From assembly GCA_029251265.1 (NCBI GenBank), contig JAQXDR010000003.1, forward strand, positions 1 through 64,000: a stretch of 64,000 nucleotides of DNA. Reading direction: 5' to 3'. Every line of letters starts with the position of its first letter. The first letter of the stretch is position 1. This document shows, in pieces, positions 31,075-40,031 of this stretch. The notes below the pieces were generated by a model. That model saw only the letters and a list, made by a program, of their open reading frames with translations, was not told the origin of the DNA and ran no database searches. The DNA comes from Pseudoprimorskyibacter sp. GTDB lineage: Bacteria > Pseudomonadota > Alphaproteobacteria > Rhodobacterales > Rhodobacteraceae. The translations under genes and the position numbers were made by a program.

Positions 31075-31740
31075 TTAATCCGGTCGTCTCACGAGCCGCA
31101 TGATGGTTTCAATGTTGAAGGCTAAACGCTCATCCAGTGCGCGTGTTGACATCATATCGCGCTCAAAAACGATACTGCCAGTAAATCGGTTTGTCAGGTA
31201 ATAGTATCCAATGGCCGCAATTGTAATATTAAGCTGCACGGGGTCTATTCCCGCCCGAAAATAACCTTCGACAACGCCTCGATCCAATAGCCGTTGGACC
31301 ATGTCCACAAAGGCCCGGCTGACCAGTTTGATCTTTTCCGACGTTGCCAGATGACGCGCTTTGTGCAGGTTCTCGCTGTTCACTAAGGTAATGAACTCAG
31401 GATTTTGAAGGTAGTAATCCCATGTAAAACGTATCAGGGTTTCCAACGCCTCGACAGGTGCCAATTGATCCAAAGGCAGGCATTGCTCGGCCTGTCGTAT
31501 GTCCAGATAGGCCACCTCTAGAACTTCGCGAAACAGGGCTTCTTTCGATCCGAAGTAATGATAAATCATGCGCTTGTTTGCGCCAGCCGCGAGCGCAATC
31601 GTATCGACGCGCGCGCCACCCAAACCATTTTTAGCAAATTGGATTTTTGCGGCCTTCAGGATCTTTGCACGCGTGACTTCTGCGTCGCGCTGGCGTGGTT
31701 TTGTGGCCTGCGCCTTTGCTTTGGGTTTGTGCATAAACAC
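31075..31740 (-). CDS. TetR-family transcriptional regulator
   Basis: 221 residues. N-terminal HTH of the family: RAKILKAAKIQFAKNGLGGARVDTIALAAGANKRMIYHYFGSKEALFREVLE (spread over residues 24-75), then an all-helical ligand domain. A basic tail of about 20 residues precedes the HTH. It is divergent from the GMC oxidoreductase across 151 bases. The box TTAAGTAACCA in this gap recurs twice 2.6 kb away in the aldo/keto reductase/CoA-transferase gap, suggesting this protein controls both (inference). Confidence 0.9.
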   Translation of the reverse strand: MFMHKPKAKAQATKPRQRDAEVTRAKILKAAKIQFAKNGLGGARVDTIALAAGANKRMIYHYFGSKEALFREVLEVAYLDIRQAEQCLPLDQLAPVEALETLIRFTWDYYLQNPEFITLVNSENLHKARHLATSEKIKLVSRAFVDMVQRLLDRGVVEGYFRAGIDPVQLNITIAAIGYYYLTNRFTGSIVFERDMMSTRALDERLAFNIETIMRLVRRPD

Positions 31741-31823
31741 ACCCTTTCAAACATTTTATGTCGTCACTGGATCAGACGTCTTTGGTATTGCCAACGTTAG
31801 CACATTGACAAAAGCGCTTTCAA

Positions 31824-31834
31824 TTAAGTAACCA
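31824..31834. promoter_or_regulatory. TTAAGTAACCA box, copy 1
   Basis: Exact 11-base match to the reverse complement of 34393-34403, and ten of eleven to 34494-34504. It sits 58 bases upstream of the GMC oxidoreductase start in the tetR divergent region. A palindrome AAAGCGCTTT (31811-31820) lies just before it. Confidence 0.55.
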
Positions 31835-31891
31835 GACAGTGCACAAAGTCGACCACAACGCGGCAAAGGGGCACGCCAAGGGAGAGCAACA

Positions 31892-33493
31892 ATGAGCCAA
31901 GGCTATGACTTCGTGATTGTTGGTGGCGGATCGGCAGGATGCGTGATGGCAGCACGGCTGACCGAAGACCCGTCAGCCCGCGTATTGTTATTGGAAGCAG
32001 GTGGCAAGGACTCCAATCCTTATATCCATATGCCAGTAGGCTTTGCCAAAATGACCTCGGGACCGTTGACATGGGGGCTTAAAACTGCACCCCAGCGTCA
32101 TGCCTGTAATCGCGAAATCCCCTATGCGCAGGCGCGCGTTATCGGTGGTGGTTCCTCCATTAACGCCGAAATTTTTACCAGAGGTAACCCCGCGGACTAC
32201 GACCGTTGGGCACAGGAAGAAGGCGCTACCGGTTGGTCGTTTGCAGAGATTCAACAGTATTTTCTGCGCTCAGAAGGCAACACTGTTTTGTCAGGTAAAT
32301 GGCATGGGACAGATGGCCCCCTTAGCGTATCCAATATACCAGACCCTATGCCTATAACGCGGGCTTTTGTTCAATCCTGCCAAGAAATAGGGATGCCCTA
32401 TAACCCCGACTTTAATGGCGTAAAACAGGCAGGTGCTGGCTGCTATCAAACAACAACCCGTAACAACAGGCGCTGCTCGGCTGCGGTGGGGTATCTGCGG
32501 CCGGCAATGGCGCGGGATAACCTGACGGTTCGCACCGGCGTGCATGTCAAGCGGCTGACTTTCAAAGGACTGCGCGCCACCGGGGTAGAAATCTGGACAT
32601 CTTCAAACGGTGTCGAGACAATCATCGCGGACCAAGAGGTTTTGGTAACATCGGGTGCAATTGGAACACCAAAATTGATGATGTTATCCGGTGTGGGACC
32701 CGCGGCACATCTACACGATCACTCAATCCCCGTCCTGCATGATTTGCCGGGTGTGGGCGAAAATCTGACCGACCATTTCGGTGTGGATATTGTTGCGGAA
32801 CTAAAGGGACATGACAGTCTGGATAAATACAATCGACCCCACTGGATGGTGTGGGCGGGATTACAATATGCTTTGTTCAACTCGGGCCCTGTGACGTCAA
32901 ATGTGGTCGAAGGTGGTGCGTTTTGGTACACAGACCCCTACCAACCTATCCCGGATTTGCAGTTTCATTTTCTAGCTGGTGCCGGTGCAGAAGAAGGCGT
33001 GCCCACAGTTGCCAAAGGCGCGTCCGGCATCACGCTGAATTCCTATACCGTACGTCCCAAAAGCCGGGGCACCGTGCGCCTGCGATCTGCTGATAGCAAA
33101 GACGCGCCTGTAGTAGACCCGAATTTTCTGGCGGATCCTGCAGATGTAACGACCTCTGCCGAAGGTGTACGCATCAGTCGCGAAATTTTCCAACAGCCCT
33201 CTTTACAGAAATATATTAAAAGCATGGTGTTGCCCGGTGATGATGTCAGAACGCAAGCCGACTTTGAAAACTACGCGCGTCGCTATGGCAGAACCTCGTA
33301 TCATCCGACATGCACCTGCAAGATGGGCAATGATGACATGTCGGTCGTTGACCCCAGTCTGCGTGTTCACGGTCTTGAAGGGATCAGAATTTGTGACAGT
33401 TCTGTTATGCCAAGCCTTGTCGGATCCAATACGAACGCACCAACTATTATGATCGCCGAGAAAGCCAGCGACCTTGTACGCGGCAATCGTTGA
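31892..33493 (+). CDS. GMC-family FAD oxidoreductase (choline/alcohol dehydrogenase-like)
   Basis: 533 residues, the usual GMC size. N-terminal FAD motif VGGGSAGCVMAARLTEDPSARVLLLEAGG, GMC signature around residues 83-100 (ARVIGGGSSINAEIFTRGNPADYDRW), second signature TSGAIGTPKLMMLSGVGP, and the C-terminal catalytic His/Asn segment YHPTCTCKMG...NTNAPTIMIAEKA. It oxidises an alcohol or sugar hydroxyl; choline is not implied because no betaine genes are near. RBS AAGGGAGAG is upstream. Probable entry oxidation of the 31-40 kb catabolic set. Confidence 0.88.
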   Translation: MSQGYDFVIVGGGSAGCVMAARLTEDPSARVLLLEAGGKDSNPYIHMPVGFAKMTSGPLTWGLKTAPQRHACNREIPYAQARVIGGGSSINAEIFTRGNPADYDRWAQEEGATGWSFAEIQQYFLRSEGNTVLSGKWHGTDGPLSVSNIPDPMPITRAFVQSCQEIGMPYNPDFNGVKQAGAGCYQTTTRNNRRCSAAVGYLRPAMARDNLTVRTGVHVKRLTFKGLRATGVEIWTSSNGVETIIADQEVLVTSGAIGTPKLMMLSGVGPAAHLHDHSIPVLHDLPGVGENLTDHFGVDIVAELKGHDSLDKYNRPHWMVWAGLQYALFNSGPVTSNVVEGGAFWYTDPYQPIPDLQFHFLAGAGAEEGVPTVAKGASGITLNSYTVRPKSRGTVRLRSADSKDAPVVDPNFLADPADVTTSAEGVRISREIFQQPSLQKYIKSMVLPGDDVRTQADFENYARRYGRTSYHPTCTCKMGNDDMSVVDPSLRVHGLEGIRICDSSVMPSLVGSNTNAPTIMIAEKASDLVRGNR

Positions 33494-33532
33494 TTTTCAT
33501 CGAGGACCAGACCAAAGGGCCGTTCGCCAGTC

Positions 33533-34351
33533 CTAGTCGAAATCCGGGGCAAACGGCGCGAGGCTCTTGTTTACGATCCGATGATTTTCGCGGGTCAATT
33601 CATCAATCCGTGCCATATCAACATTGCTGAGCGTAAAATCCATTATATCGAAATTTGCAGCAATATTTGCCGGACGCGTTGACATGACATTGACGCTCAC
33701 ACCCTTTTGCAACGTCCACCGCAAAGCGATTTGGGCCGCCGACTTTCCATATTCCAGCCCGATTTCACTCAGAAGAGGGCGGCGAAAGACCTCACCACGG
33801 GCAATGGCGCAATAGGCCGACAGCGGAATACCAAGCGCGTTTGCGCCTTTCATCAGAACAGTCTGATCCAAAAGAGGGTGAAATTCGACCTGGTTCGTGA
33901 CGATTGGAACATCCAGCACCTGAACCGCCTTTTGCATCATTGTGACCGTGTAATTGGACACACCGATATGGCGGGTCAATCCACGTTCCTGCGCCTTTTG
34001 CAGCTGCTGCAAAGACGGTGTTATGTCACCGTCAGCGGGCGGCCAATGCACTAGCAAAACATCCACGTGATCCATTCGCAAATCTTTAAGGCTCTGTTCT
34101 ACAGATACCAGAAAACGAGCATCAGAAAAATTTTCAGCCATTACCTTGGTCGTTATACAAAGATCCTGTCGCCCAATTCCGGATGCAGCCAGCGCTTCAC
34201 CCGTCGCGGCCTCGTTTCCATACATTTGCGCTGTATCAAAGGCGCGAAATCCAACCTGCACTGCCGCGTCAATGGCACCCAACAGGGCATCGCCATTCAG
34301 GGGAAAGGTGCCGAAAGATCGCTGAAAGCTTTTTTGGTAGTAGATCGACAT
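33533..34351 (-). CDS. Aldo/keto reductase (2,5-diketogluconate reductase-like)
   Basis: 272 residues from ATG 34351 (MSIYYQKSFQRSFGTFPLNG). AKR catalytic tetrad is visible: Asp and Tyr in FDTAQMYGNEAATGEAL, Lys in CITTKVMAEN, His in VLLVHWPP. NADPH-binding C-terminal residues (STRPANIAANFDI) are present. It is divergent from the CoA-transferase operon with the palindromic box between them, and tail to tail with the GMC gene. Likely reduces a sugar-derived carbonyl; substrate unknown. Confidence 0.87.
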   Translation of the reverse strand: MSIYYQKSFQRSFGTFPLNGDALLGAIDAAVQVGFRAFDTAQMYGNEAATGEALAASGIGRQDLCITTKVMAENFSDARFLVSVEQSLKDLRMDHVDVLLVHWPPADGDITPSLQQLQKAQERGLTRHIGVSNYTVTMMQKAVQVLDVPIVTNQVEFHPLLDQTVLMKGANALGIPLSAYCAIARGEVFRRPLLSEIGLEYGKSAAQIALRWTLQKGVSVNVMSTRPANIAANFDIMDFTLSNVDMARIDELTRENHRIVNKSLAPFAPDFD

Positions 34352-34382
34352 CACAGCCTCAAGGTATGGACCCAAACCCATT

Positions 34383-34403
34383 AGTAACCTAATGGTTACT
34401 TAA
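34383..34403. promoter_or_regulatory. Palindromic operator with TTAAGTAACCA box, copy 2
   Basis: AGTAACC-TAAT-GGTTACT (34383-34400) is a perfect 18-base inverted repeat. Its right arm extended (34393-34403, minus strand) reads exactly TTAAGTAACCA. It lies 32 bases upstream of the aldo/keto reductase ATG. The dyad is typical of TetR operators. Confidence 0.6.
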
Positions 34404-34493
34404 TGCAACCAAGGTCATCACCGTGCTGCAAAAATACTGTGTTTGCTGCTCTTGAAGGCCACGTTTAGACGCGTCATACTCAAATGCACCATT

Positions 34494-34504
34494 TGGTTAC
34501 TTAG
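34494..34504. promoter_or_regulatory. TTAAGTAACCA-like box, copy 3
   Basis: Minus-strand CTAAGTAACCA, ten of eleven identical to copies 1 and 2, ending 11 bases before the CoA-transferase ATG. A protein bound here would block that operon's ribosome-site/promoter region. Confidence 0.5.
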
Positions 34505-34515
34505 GGTGGAACAAG

Positions 34516-36129
34516 ATGACAAAGCAAGTCTCTGCTGCGCAGGCGGTCGCCGGCATCGCTGACGGGTCCACCATCGCGGTCAATTCATCCAGTGGACTAT
34601 GTTGTCCTGACGCCGTCCTAAAGGCGCTCGGGCAACGATTTGATGACACCTCACACCCGCGCGATCTGACAACGATACACCCAATCGCCGCCGGGGATTT
34701 CTTTGGCACCAAAGGGGTTGATCACATTGCCAAACCGGGACTGTTGCGACGCATCATTGGAGGGTCATATCCATCAGGACCAACCAATGCCGATCCCCCT
34801 GAAATCTGGAAAATGATCACAGGTGAAGCGCTGGCAGCCTATAATGTCCCATCCGGGATCATCTTTGACATATTGCGCGAAGCAGGAGCCAAACGTCCCG
34901 GTGTCCTGACCAAAGTCGGACTGGATACGTTCGTTGACCCAAAACATGATGGGTGTGCCATGAATGAGACCGCCAAACAGGCTCCAATCGTTCGTCATAC
35001 GGCATTTGACGGCGACGACTGGCTTTATTTTCCCGCTATAACGCCGAATGTCGCAATTATCAGGGCAACGACCTCGGACCAGCGCGGAAATCTAAGCTTC
35101 GAACAGGAAGGCGCCTACCTTGGCGCCATGGAAATGGCCTTGGCCGTGCACAACGCAGGGGGCTATGTGATCGCACAGGTTCGGCGGGTATGCCAAAATG
35201 GGACGATCCGCCCCCATGATGTTCACGTCCCCGGCATTTTGATTGATGCCATCGTCGAAGAGCCTGACATGCTTCAGACAACCGCAACACGTCACGACCC
35301 TGCAATTTCTGGCGAGGTGATCCGCCCACTGGACAGCTTTGACATCCCGAACTTTGGCCCGGCCAAGGTCATTGCACGCCGCGTGGCACAGGAATTGCAA
35401 AAAGGCTGGGCCGTAAACGTCGGTTTTGGCGTTTCAGCCAATGTGCCCCGCATTCTTTTGGAAGAGGGCCTGCACGGCGATGTCACATGGGTCATCGAAC
35501 AAGGGGCCGTGGGCGGTGTACCCCTGCTCGACTTCAAATTCGGGTGCGCTTCAAATGCCGAGGCGTTCGTCACCTCGCCCCATCAATTTGCATATTTTCA
35601 AGCTGGCGGCTTTGACGCGTCGCTGTTGTCGTTTCTGGAAATCGGCCAGGATGGCTCGGTCAATGTCTCGCGCCTGCGCGCCACACCACACCGCACCGCC
35701 GGGGCCGGTGGGTTTGTCGATATCACAGCCCGTGCGCGCAAGATTATATTCTCTGGGAACTTCAACGCCGGGGCCAAGCTCAGGATTGAAGAGGGGCGTT
35801 TGACGATCCTGCGCGAGGGTAAGATCGCCAAAATTGTGCCTGCTGTTGACCAGATCTCGTTTTCGGGCAAGCGGGCCGTGGCACAGGGACAACAGATCAC
35901 TTATGTCACCGAACGCTGTGTGATGCAGTTGACAGAGCAGGGCCTCGTCGTCACTGAAATTGCCCCCGGGATCGATGTGGAACGCGACATCCTGCGTCAG
36001 GCAACCGGCCGGATACATGTGTCAGATGCGCTGCGCCTGATGGACGCCCGATTGTTTCAGGACGCACCAATGACGCTGGATCTGGACACTCCGGGCCGGG
36101 TACCGATACGCACGGGGACCGCACCATGA
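34516..36129 (+). CDS. Acyl-CoA:acetate / 3-ketoacid CoA-transferase (fused alpha-beta)
   Basis: 537 residues. Family I CoA-transferase with both halves in one chain, like YdiF/propionate CoA-transferase. Glycine-rich N-terminal domain (VAGIADGSTIAVNSSSGLCCPDAV), and the active-site Glu region VTWVIEQGAVGGVPLLDF, where the glutamate forms the CoA thioester. It activates or exchanges a carboxylic acid as its CoA ester. First gene of a six-gene plus-strand operon whose members overlap or lie within 12 bases of each other. Confidence 0.85.
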   Translation: MTKQVSAAQAVAGIADGSTIAVNSSSGLCCPDAVLKALGQRFDDTSHPRDLTTIHPIAAGDFFGTKGVDHIAKPGLLRRIIGGSYPSGPTNADPPEIWKMITGEALAAYNVPSGIIFDILREAGAKRPGVLTKVGLDTFVDPKHDGCAMNETAKQAPIVRHTAFDGDDWLYFPAITPNVAIIRATTSDQRGNLSFEQEGAYLGAMEMALAVHNAGGYVIAQVRRVCQNGTIRPHDVHVPGILIDAIVEEPDMLQTTATRHDPAISGEVIRPLDSFDIPNFGPAKVIARRVAQELQKGWAVNVGFGVSANVPRILLEEGLHGDVTWVIEQGAVGGVPLLDFKFGCASNAEAFVTSPHQFAYFQAGGFDASLLSFLEIGQDGSVNVSRLRATPHRTAGAGGFVDITARARKIIFSGNFNAGAKLRIEEGRLTILREGKIAKIVPAVDQISFSGKRAVAQGQQITYVTERCVMQLTEQGLVVTEIAPGIDVERDILRQATGRIHVSDALRLMDARLFQDAPMTLDLDTPGRVPIRTGTAP

Positions 36130-36899
36130 CCCAAATTACGCTGACCGAACACAATTCCATTGCACACCTGCGGATCAACCGGCCCGATAAACTGAATGCA
36201 CTGGACGCCGCGATGATGGACACACTGGCCATGCGCTGCCGCGAGATCGAACACAGTACGGCGCGTGTTGTTATTCTGTCCGGCGAGGGTCGTGCATTCT
36301 GTGCTGGCGGTGACATAGAGGCCTGGAGCGGCAACACCCCCGCCGCTTTTGCCGATCATTGGGTCAGACAAGGACATGTGGCCTTTGATGCGCTGGCCCG
36401 TCTGTTGCAGCCGGTGATCGCTGTTCTGGATGGCCACACCCTTGGGGGCGGATTAGAGCTTGCGGCGTGTGCCGACCTGCGCATCGGTGAAGACCATATC
36501 AAGATTGGCCAGCCCGAAAGCGCGCTTGGAATAATTCCCGGATGGTCCGGGACACAACGTGCGGCCCGCCGCTTTGGCACACAAGCTGTGCGGCGTATGG
36601 CCCTGATGGGCGAAGTATTTACAGCACACGAGGCACTGATCCTGGGCATCATAGATCATGTCGTTCCATCTGGCACAGCTATGGCCAAAGCAGAGACGAT
36701 GGCGCAACGGATCCTCGCGCGCAGCCCACAAGCCACACGACTTGCCAAAATGATGATCAACGCCGCTGAAGGGGAAGAAACTGGCCGCATCATTGAGGCA
36801 ATGGCCGGGCAAATTGCAGCAGGCTCAAAAGATCTGACTGAAGGCCTGTCTGCATTTCGCGCCAAACGCTCACCCGACTTTACGAAAGAGGGATCATGA
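36126..36899 (+). CDS. Enoyl-CoA hydratase/isomerase family protein
   Basis: 257 residues. Crotonase fold with oxyanion-hole segments GEGRAFCAGGDIEAW and GHTLGGGLELAACADLRI. The Glu of PESALGIIPGWSGTQR occupies the position of a catalytic acid in hydratases. It starts inside the CoA-transferase stop (ATGA) and overlaps the next gene likewise. It acts on the CoA ester made by the transferase; exact reaction (hydration, isomerisation, hydrolysis) is not predictable. Confidence 0.88.
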   Translation: MTQITLTEHNSIAHLRINRPDKLNALDAAMMDTLAMRCREIEHSTARVVILSGEGRAFCAGGDIEAWSGNTPAAFADHWVRQGHVAFDALARLLQPVIAVLDGHTLGGGLELAACADLRIGEDHIKIGQPESALGIIPGWSGTQRAARRFGTQAVRRMALMGEVFTAHEALILGIIDHVVPSGTAMAKAETMAQRILARSPQATRLAKMMINAAEGEETGRIIEAMAGQIAAGSKDLTEGLSAFRAKRSPDFTKEGS

Positions 36900-37207
36900 T
36901 CAGGCACATCGTCGCTTTGAACTTTCACGCTGACATAACAGAGGCGGACAAGATTGCGCTTTATGATGATCTGCGTGCTTTGTGTACCGTGATCGATGGC
37001 GTCATCAACTTTCAAATCCGCCAGAACATTAGCCCCGAAACGGCAGTTGTTCGCGGATTTTGTGATCTTTTCTGGTTTGATTTCAGGGATATTACCGTGC
37101 GCGACGCCTATCTTGATGATCAGACACATCAGGCGATCGGAGCGCGGATCGTCGCCGCCACCGAGGGCGGAGCAGACGGCATTCTTGTTCTCGATTTCGA
37201 GGTATAG
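36896..37207 (+). CDS. Dabb (stress-responsive A/B barrel) protein
   Basis: 103 residues. MIRHIVALNFHADITEADKIALYDDL and the spacing of hydrophobic strands match the dimeric ferredoxin-like Dabb fold, which often binds small aromatic or polyketide-like substrates or acts as a cyclase/isomerase. Overlaps the crotonase by four bases and lies 3 bases before the SDR. A catalytic role in the pathway is possible but unproved. Confidence 0.75.
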   Translation: MIRHIVALNFHADITEADKIALYDDLRALCTVIDGVINFQIRQNISPETAVVRGFCDLFWFDFRDITVRDAYLDDQTHQAIGARIVAATEGGADGILVLDFEV

Positions 37208-37210
37208 AGC

Positions 37211-37975
37211 ATGGCACAGGTAGCACTCGTGACTGGTGCAGCGCGCGGCATCGGGTTTGGGACTGCAAAGGCGCTGGCCCATGCAGGTTTTTCCGTTGCG
37301 TTGAATGGTCTGGTCGAGGATCCAGACCTGACCACTGCGGTCGCAGAACTGTCGTGTATCGGGCCCGTTATGGCCGCACCGTTCGATGTCACGGACCTGT
37401 CGCAACACGCCACCATGCTTGCGCAGATCGAGGACCGGCTGGGCCCGCTGACCACACTTGTCAACAACGCAGGCGTTGGCGTGCTTCGCCGGGGTGACCC
37501 GCTGGACGTGACCGAGGCAAGTTGGGACCGCTGCATGAACGTCAATGCTAAGGCCGTTTTCTTTTTGACGCAGGCATTTTCAAAACAAATACTCTCCCGA
37601 CCTCGCGACCCGGATTTATTCCATGCCATCATTACCGTCAGCTCTTCCAATGCGCGGGCTGTTGCTGAACCCCGATCCGAATATGCCGCGAGCAAAGCCG
37701 CTGCCGCCATGATCACGCAAAGCTTTGCCGTGCGTTTGGGCCGGGACAACATTGCCGTCTATGATGTACAGCCCGGTTTGATTGACACAGATATGACCGC
37801 ACCCGTGATCGACCATTATGCAAACCGCGCACGCGCGGGCCTGACCTTGTTTCCAAGGATCGGCACCCCGAGTGATGTCGGTCAGATTATCACCACACTT
37901 GCGACAGGCAAACTTCCCTATACCACCGGACAGGTTATTTCGGCAGATGCCGGACTTTTGGTCCCACGCTTTTAG
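37211..37975 (+). CDS. Short-chain dehydrogenase/reductase
   Basis: 254 residues. Classical SDR: TGAARGIGFGTAKAL (cofactor binding), NNAGVG, catalytic Ser in ITVSSSNARA and YAASKAA (Tyr, Lys). C-terminal GRIGTPSDVGQ-like segment FPRIGTPSDVGQIITTLA. Absence of an acidic residue after the second strand suggests either NADP or NAD use. Resembles 3-ketoacyl reductases of the YgfF/FabG-like group. Fourth gene of the operon. Confidence 0.88.
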   Translation: MAQVALVTGAARGIGFGTAKALAHAGFSVALNGLVEDPDLTTAVAELSCIGPVMAAPFDVTDLSQHATMLAQIEDRLGPLTTLVNNAGVGVLRRGDPLDVTEASWDRCMNVNAKAVFFLTQAFSKQILSRPRDPDLFHAIITVSSSNARAVAEPRSEYAASKAAAAMITQSFAVRLGRDNIAVYDVQPGLIDTDMTAPVIDHYANRARAGLTLFPRIGTPSDVGQIITTLATGKLPYTTGQVISADAGLLVPRF

Positions 37976-37986
37976 AAAGATCCATT

Positions 37987-39138
37987 ATGCGCATTGATCT
38001 TCCTGATACATCGGGTCGGATGACCCCTTACACCCTAAACGGGACACCGGTTGCAGCCGAACCCATTGGTCGGTCAGCCTGCCGCGTCGTATTTTCCGCG
38101 GCGCATGTGGTTGCCGATCCGTCAACATCAAACGAACCTTCGGGTCGTGCTGCGGTAGATTGGAAGGCAACGCTGAGGTTCCGGCATCATCTGGCGGGGC
38201 TGGGTCTGGGCATTGCCGAAGCCATGGACACGGCGCAACGTGGTGCCGGTTTGGATTGGGCCGGTGCATTGGAACTGATCAGGCAAACCCGAACGGAATT
38301 GCCTGACGCATTGGTGTTCAACGGGTGTGGTACAGACCACCTGTTCCCTTCAGATGCGAGGTCACTGGAGGATGTCTACCGCGCCTACATGCAACAAGCC
38401 GAGGCGATTCAGGCTCTTGATGCGCGCCTGATCTTGATGGCGAGCCGGGCGCTGGTACAGGTTGCAAAATCACCAGATGACTATGTGCAGCTCTATTCCA
38501 AGGTGCTGTCCGCCTGCGACCAACCCGTAATTCTGCATTGGTTGGGCGAGATGTTCGACCCTCAGCTGTCGGGGTACTGGGGATCCGGCGGCTTTGAACA
38601 AAACATGGACACGGTCCTGCAAATTATTGGACAGAATTCATCAAAGGTCGACGGGATTAAGATCTCACTGCTGGACAAAGACAAAGAAATTCAGATGCGA
38701 CGCCGTTTGCCGGACGGCGTTAAAATGTATACAGGCGACGATTTCAATTATCCCAAACTTATTGCTGGTGACAGTCAGGGCTATTCCCACGCCTTGCTCG
38801 GGATCTTTGACCCGCTGGCAGCGGCAGCCGCCCGAGCGGTTGGGCAGCTTGGCACAGGGGACATTGCGGGATTTCGGGCGACCTTGGACCCGACTGTGCC
38901 TCTGGCAAGGCATATCTTCAGAGCGCCCACACAGCATTACAAAACAGGCGTTGTTTTTCTGGCATGGCTGAACGGATTTCAGGAGCATTTTGTTATGTTG
39001 GGCGGCGCACAGTCGATGCGTCCCCTGCCCTATTTTACGGACTGCTTTCGGATGGCAGACACAGCGGGGCTGCTGCGCGATCCTGAAACGGCCGTGATCC
39101 GTATGAAACGACTTTTAGCGATTTATGGCTATGCGTGA
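37987..39138 (+). CDS. DUF993 family protein (dihydrodipicolinate-synthase-like)
   Basis: 383 residues. Belongs to DUF993, a TIM-barrel family distantly related to DapA-type Schiff-base aldolases, usually found beside sugar-phosphate isomerase-like proteins and dehydrogenases. Recognisable are WKATLRFRHHLAGLGLGIAEAMDTAQRG, VILHWLGEMFDPQLSGYWGS and DGIKISLLDKDKE, where the lysine may be the Schiff-base residue. A retro-aldol or lyase step is the natural guess. It overlaps the next gene by up to 14 bases. Confidence 0.8.
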   Translation: MRIDLPDTSGRMTPYTLNGTPVAAEPIGRSACRVVFSAAHVVADPSTSNEPSGRAAVDWKATLRFRHHLAGLGLGIAEAMDTAQRGAGLDWAGALELIRQTRTELPDALVFNGCGTDHLFPSDARSLEDVYRAYMQQAEAIQALDARLILMASRALVQVAKSPDDYVQLYSKVLSACDQPVILHWLGEMFDPQLSGYWGSGGFEQNMDTVLQIIGQNSSKVDGIKISLLDKDKEIQMRRRLPDGVKMYTGDDFNYPKLIAGDSQGYSHALLGIFDPLAAAAARAVGQLGTGDIAGFRATLDPTVPLARHIFRAPTQHYKTGVVFLAWLNGFQEHFVMLGGAQSMRPLPYFTDCFRMADTAGLLRDPETAVIRMKRLLAIYGYA

Positions 39139-39970
39139 CTTTTCGCAAGACACCAACGCTTTGTCCCTGAACACTGCGACCCTTGGTCATAATGTGGATG
39201 GCCACGGCGCGGGATGGACGTGCGAACAGGTGATCGATGCCTGCGCCGAGCGTGGGTACGGTGGCATTGTCTTCTGGCAGCGTGAGGTCACAGATCCAGT
39301 GGCCTTGGGTCTGCGGACACGCGCAGCCGGCCTGCGGGTCGACGGCCTGTGTCGAACACCCTACCTCACGGGGCGTGACGCAGGATCAGATGACGCCATA
39401 AAACACGCGATTGACACCGCAGCGGGGCTGGGCGCACCGGTTGTCACGATTGTAACCGGCGGCACAGATCCCGGACACAAAGGGGTCATGGAGTCGCAAA
39501 AACGGTTGTGCGATCGGTTGGCCTGGGCTGTAGACTATGCAGCCACACACGACATCAACCTCGCATTAGAGCCTTTGAACCCCATGTTTGGGGGCAATCG
39601 GACATGTCTGTTCACCACAGCAGATGCCTTGGCAATATGCGATGCCATCAACCACCATCGACTGGGCGTCGCGATTGATGTCTATCATGTCTGGTGGGAT
39701 ACAACGCTTGCAGCCAGCCTTGCCTCGGCCAAGGGGCGGATTTTCGGATTTCACTTGTGTGACTGGCTTGAGAATACCACTGATATGTTGCTGGACCGCG
39801 GTATGATGGGCGATGGCGTCGCAGACGTAAAAGGCATCCGGCGCCTCGTTGAAAACATGGGCTACAGCGGTCCCTGCGAAGTCGAGATTTTTTCCTCAAG
39901 GCATTGGTGGACACGCCCCCCAGACGAGGTTCTGGACATCGTCAAAACGCGCTTTTGTCAGGTTTGCTGA
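39125..39970 (+). CDS. Sugar phosphate isomerase/epimerase (AP endonuclease 2 fold)
   Basis: 281 residues (ATG 39125; ATG 39131 is also possible). TIM barrel of the xylose-isomerase-like class. Metal ligands expected from NLALEPLNPM (Glu), GVAIDVYHVWWD (Asp/His), GFHLCDW (His) and CEVEIFS (Glu). Isomerises or epimerises a sugar or keto-sugar intermediate. Last gene of the CoA-transferase operon. The pairing with DUF993 is a recurrent combination in my memory of sugar-catabolic clusters. Confidence 0.82.
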   Translation: MAMRDFSQDTNALSLNTATLGHNVDGHGAGWTCEQVIDACAERGYGGIVFWQREVTDPVALGLRTRAAGLRVDGLCRTPYLTGRDAGSDDAIKHAIDTAAGLGAPVVTIVTGGTDPGHKGVMESQKRLCDRLAWAVDYAATHDINLALEPLNPMFGGNRTCLFTTADALAICDAINHHRLGVAIDVYHVWWDTTLAASLASAKGRIFGFHLCDWLENTTDMLLDRGMMGDGVADVKGIRRLVENMGYSGPCEVEIFSSRHWWTRPPDEVLDIVKTRFCQVC

Positions 39971-40031
39971 GACAGCTGCCGTCCCCTGTCTACCTATGAT
40001 CAGGCTTTGGTGTCATCAAGGATATGGCGTA

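Noticed and set aside
36126-36899. Crotonase of the CoA-transferase operon as part of the microcompartment
   Set aside because: It belongs to a different operon with different putative operators, so there is no basis for linking it to the compartment.
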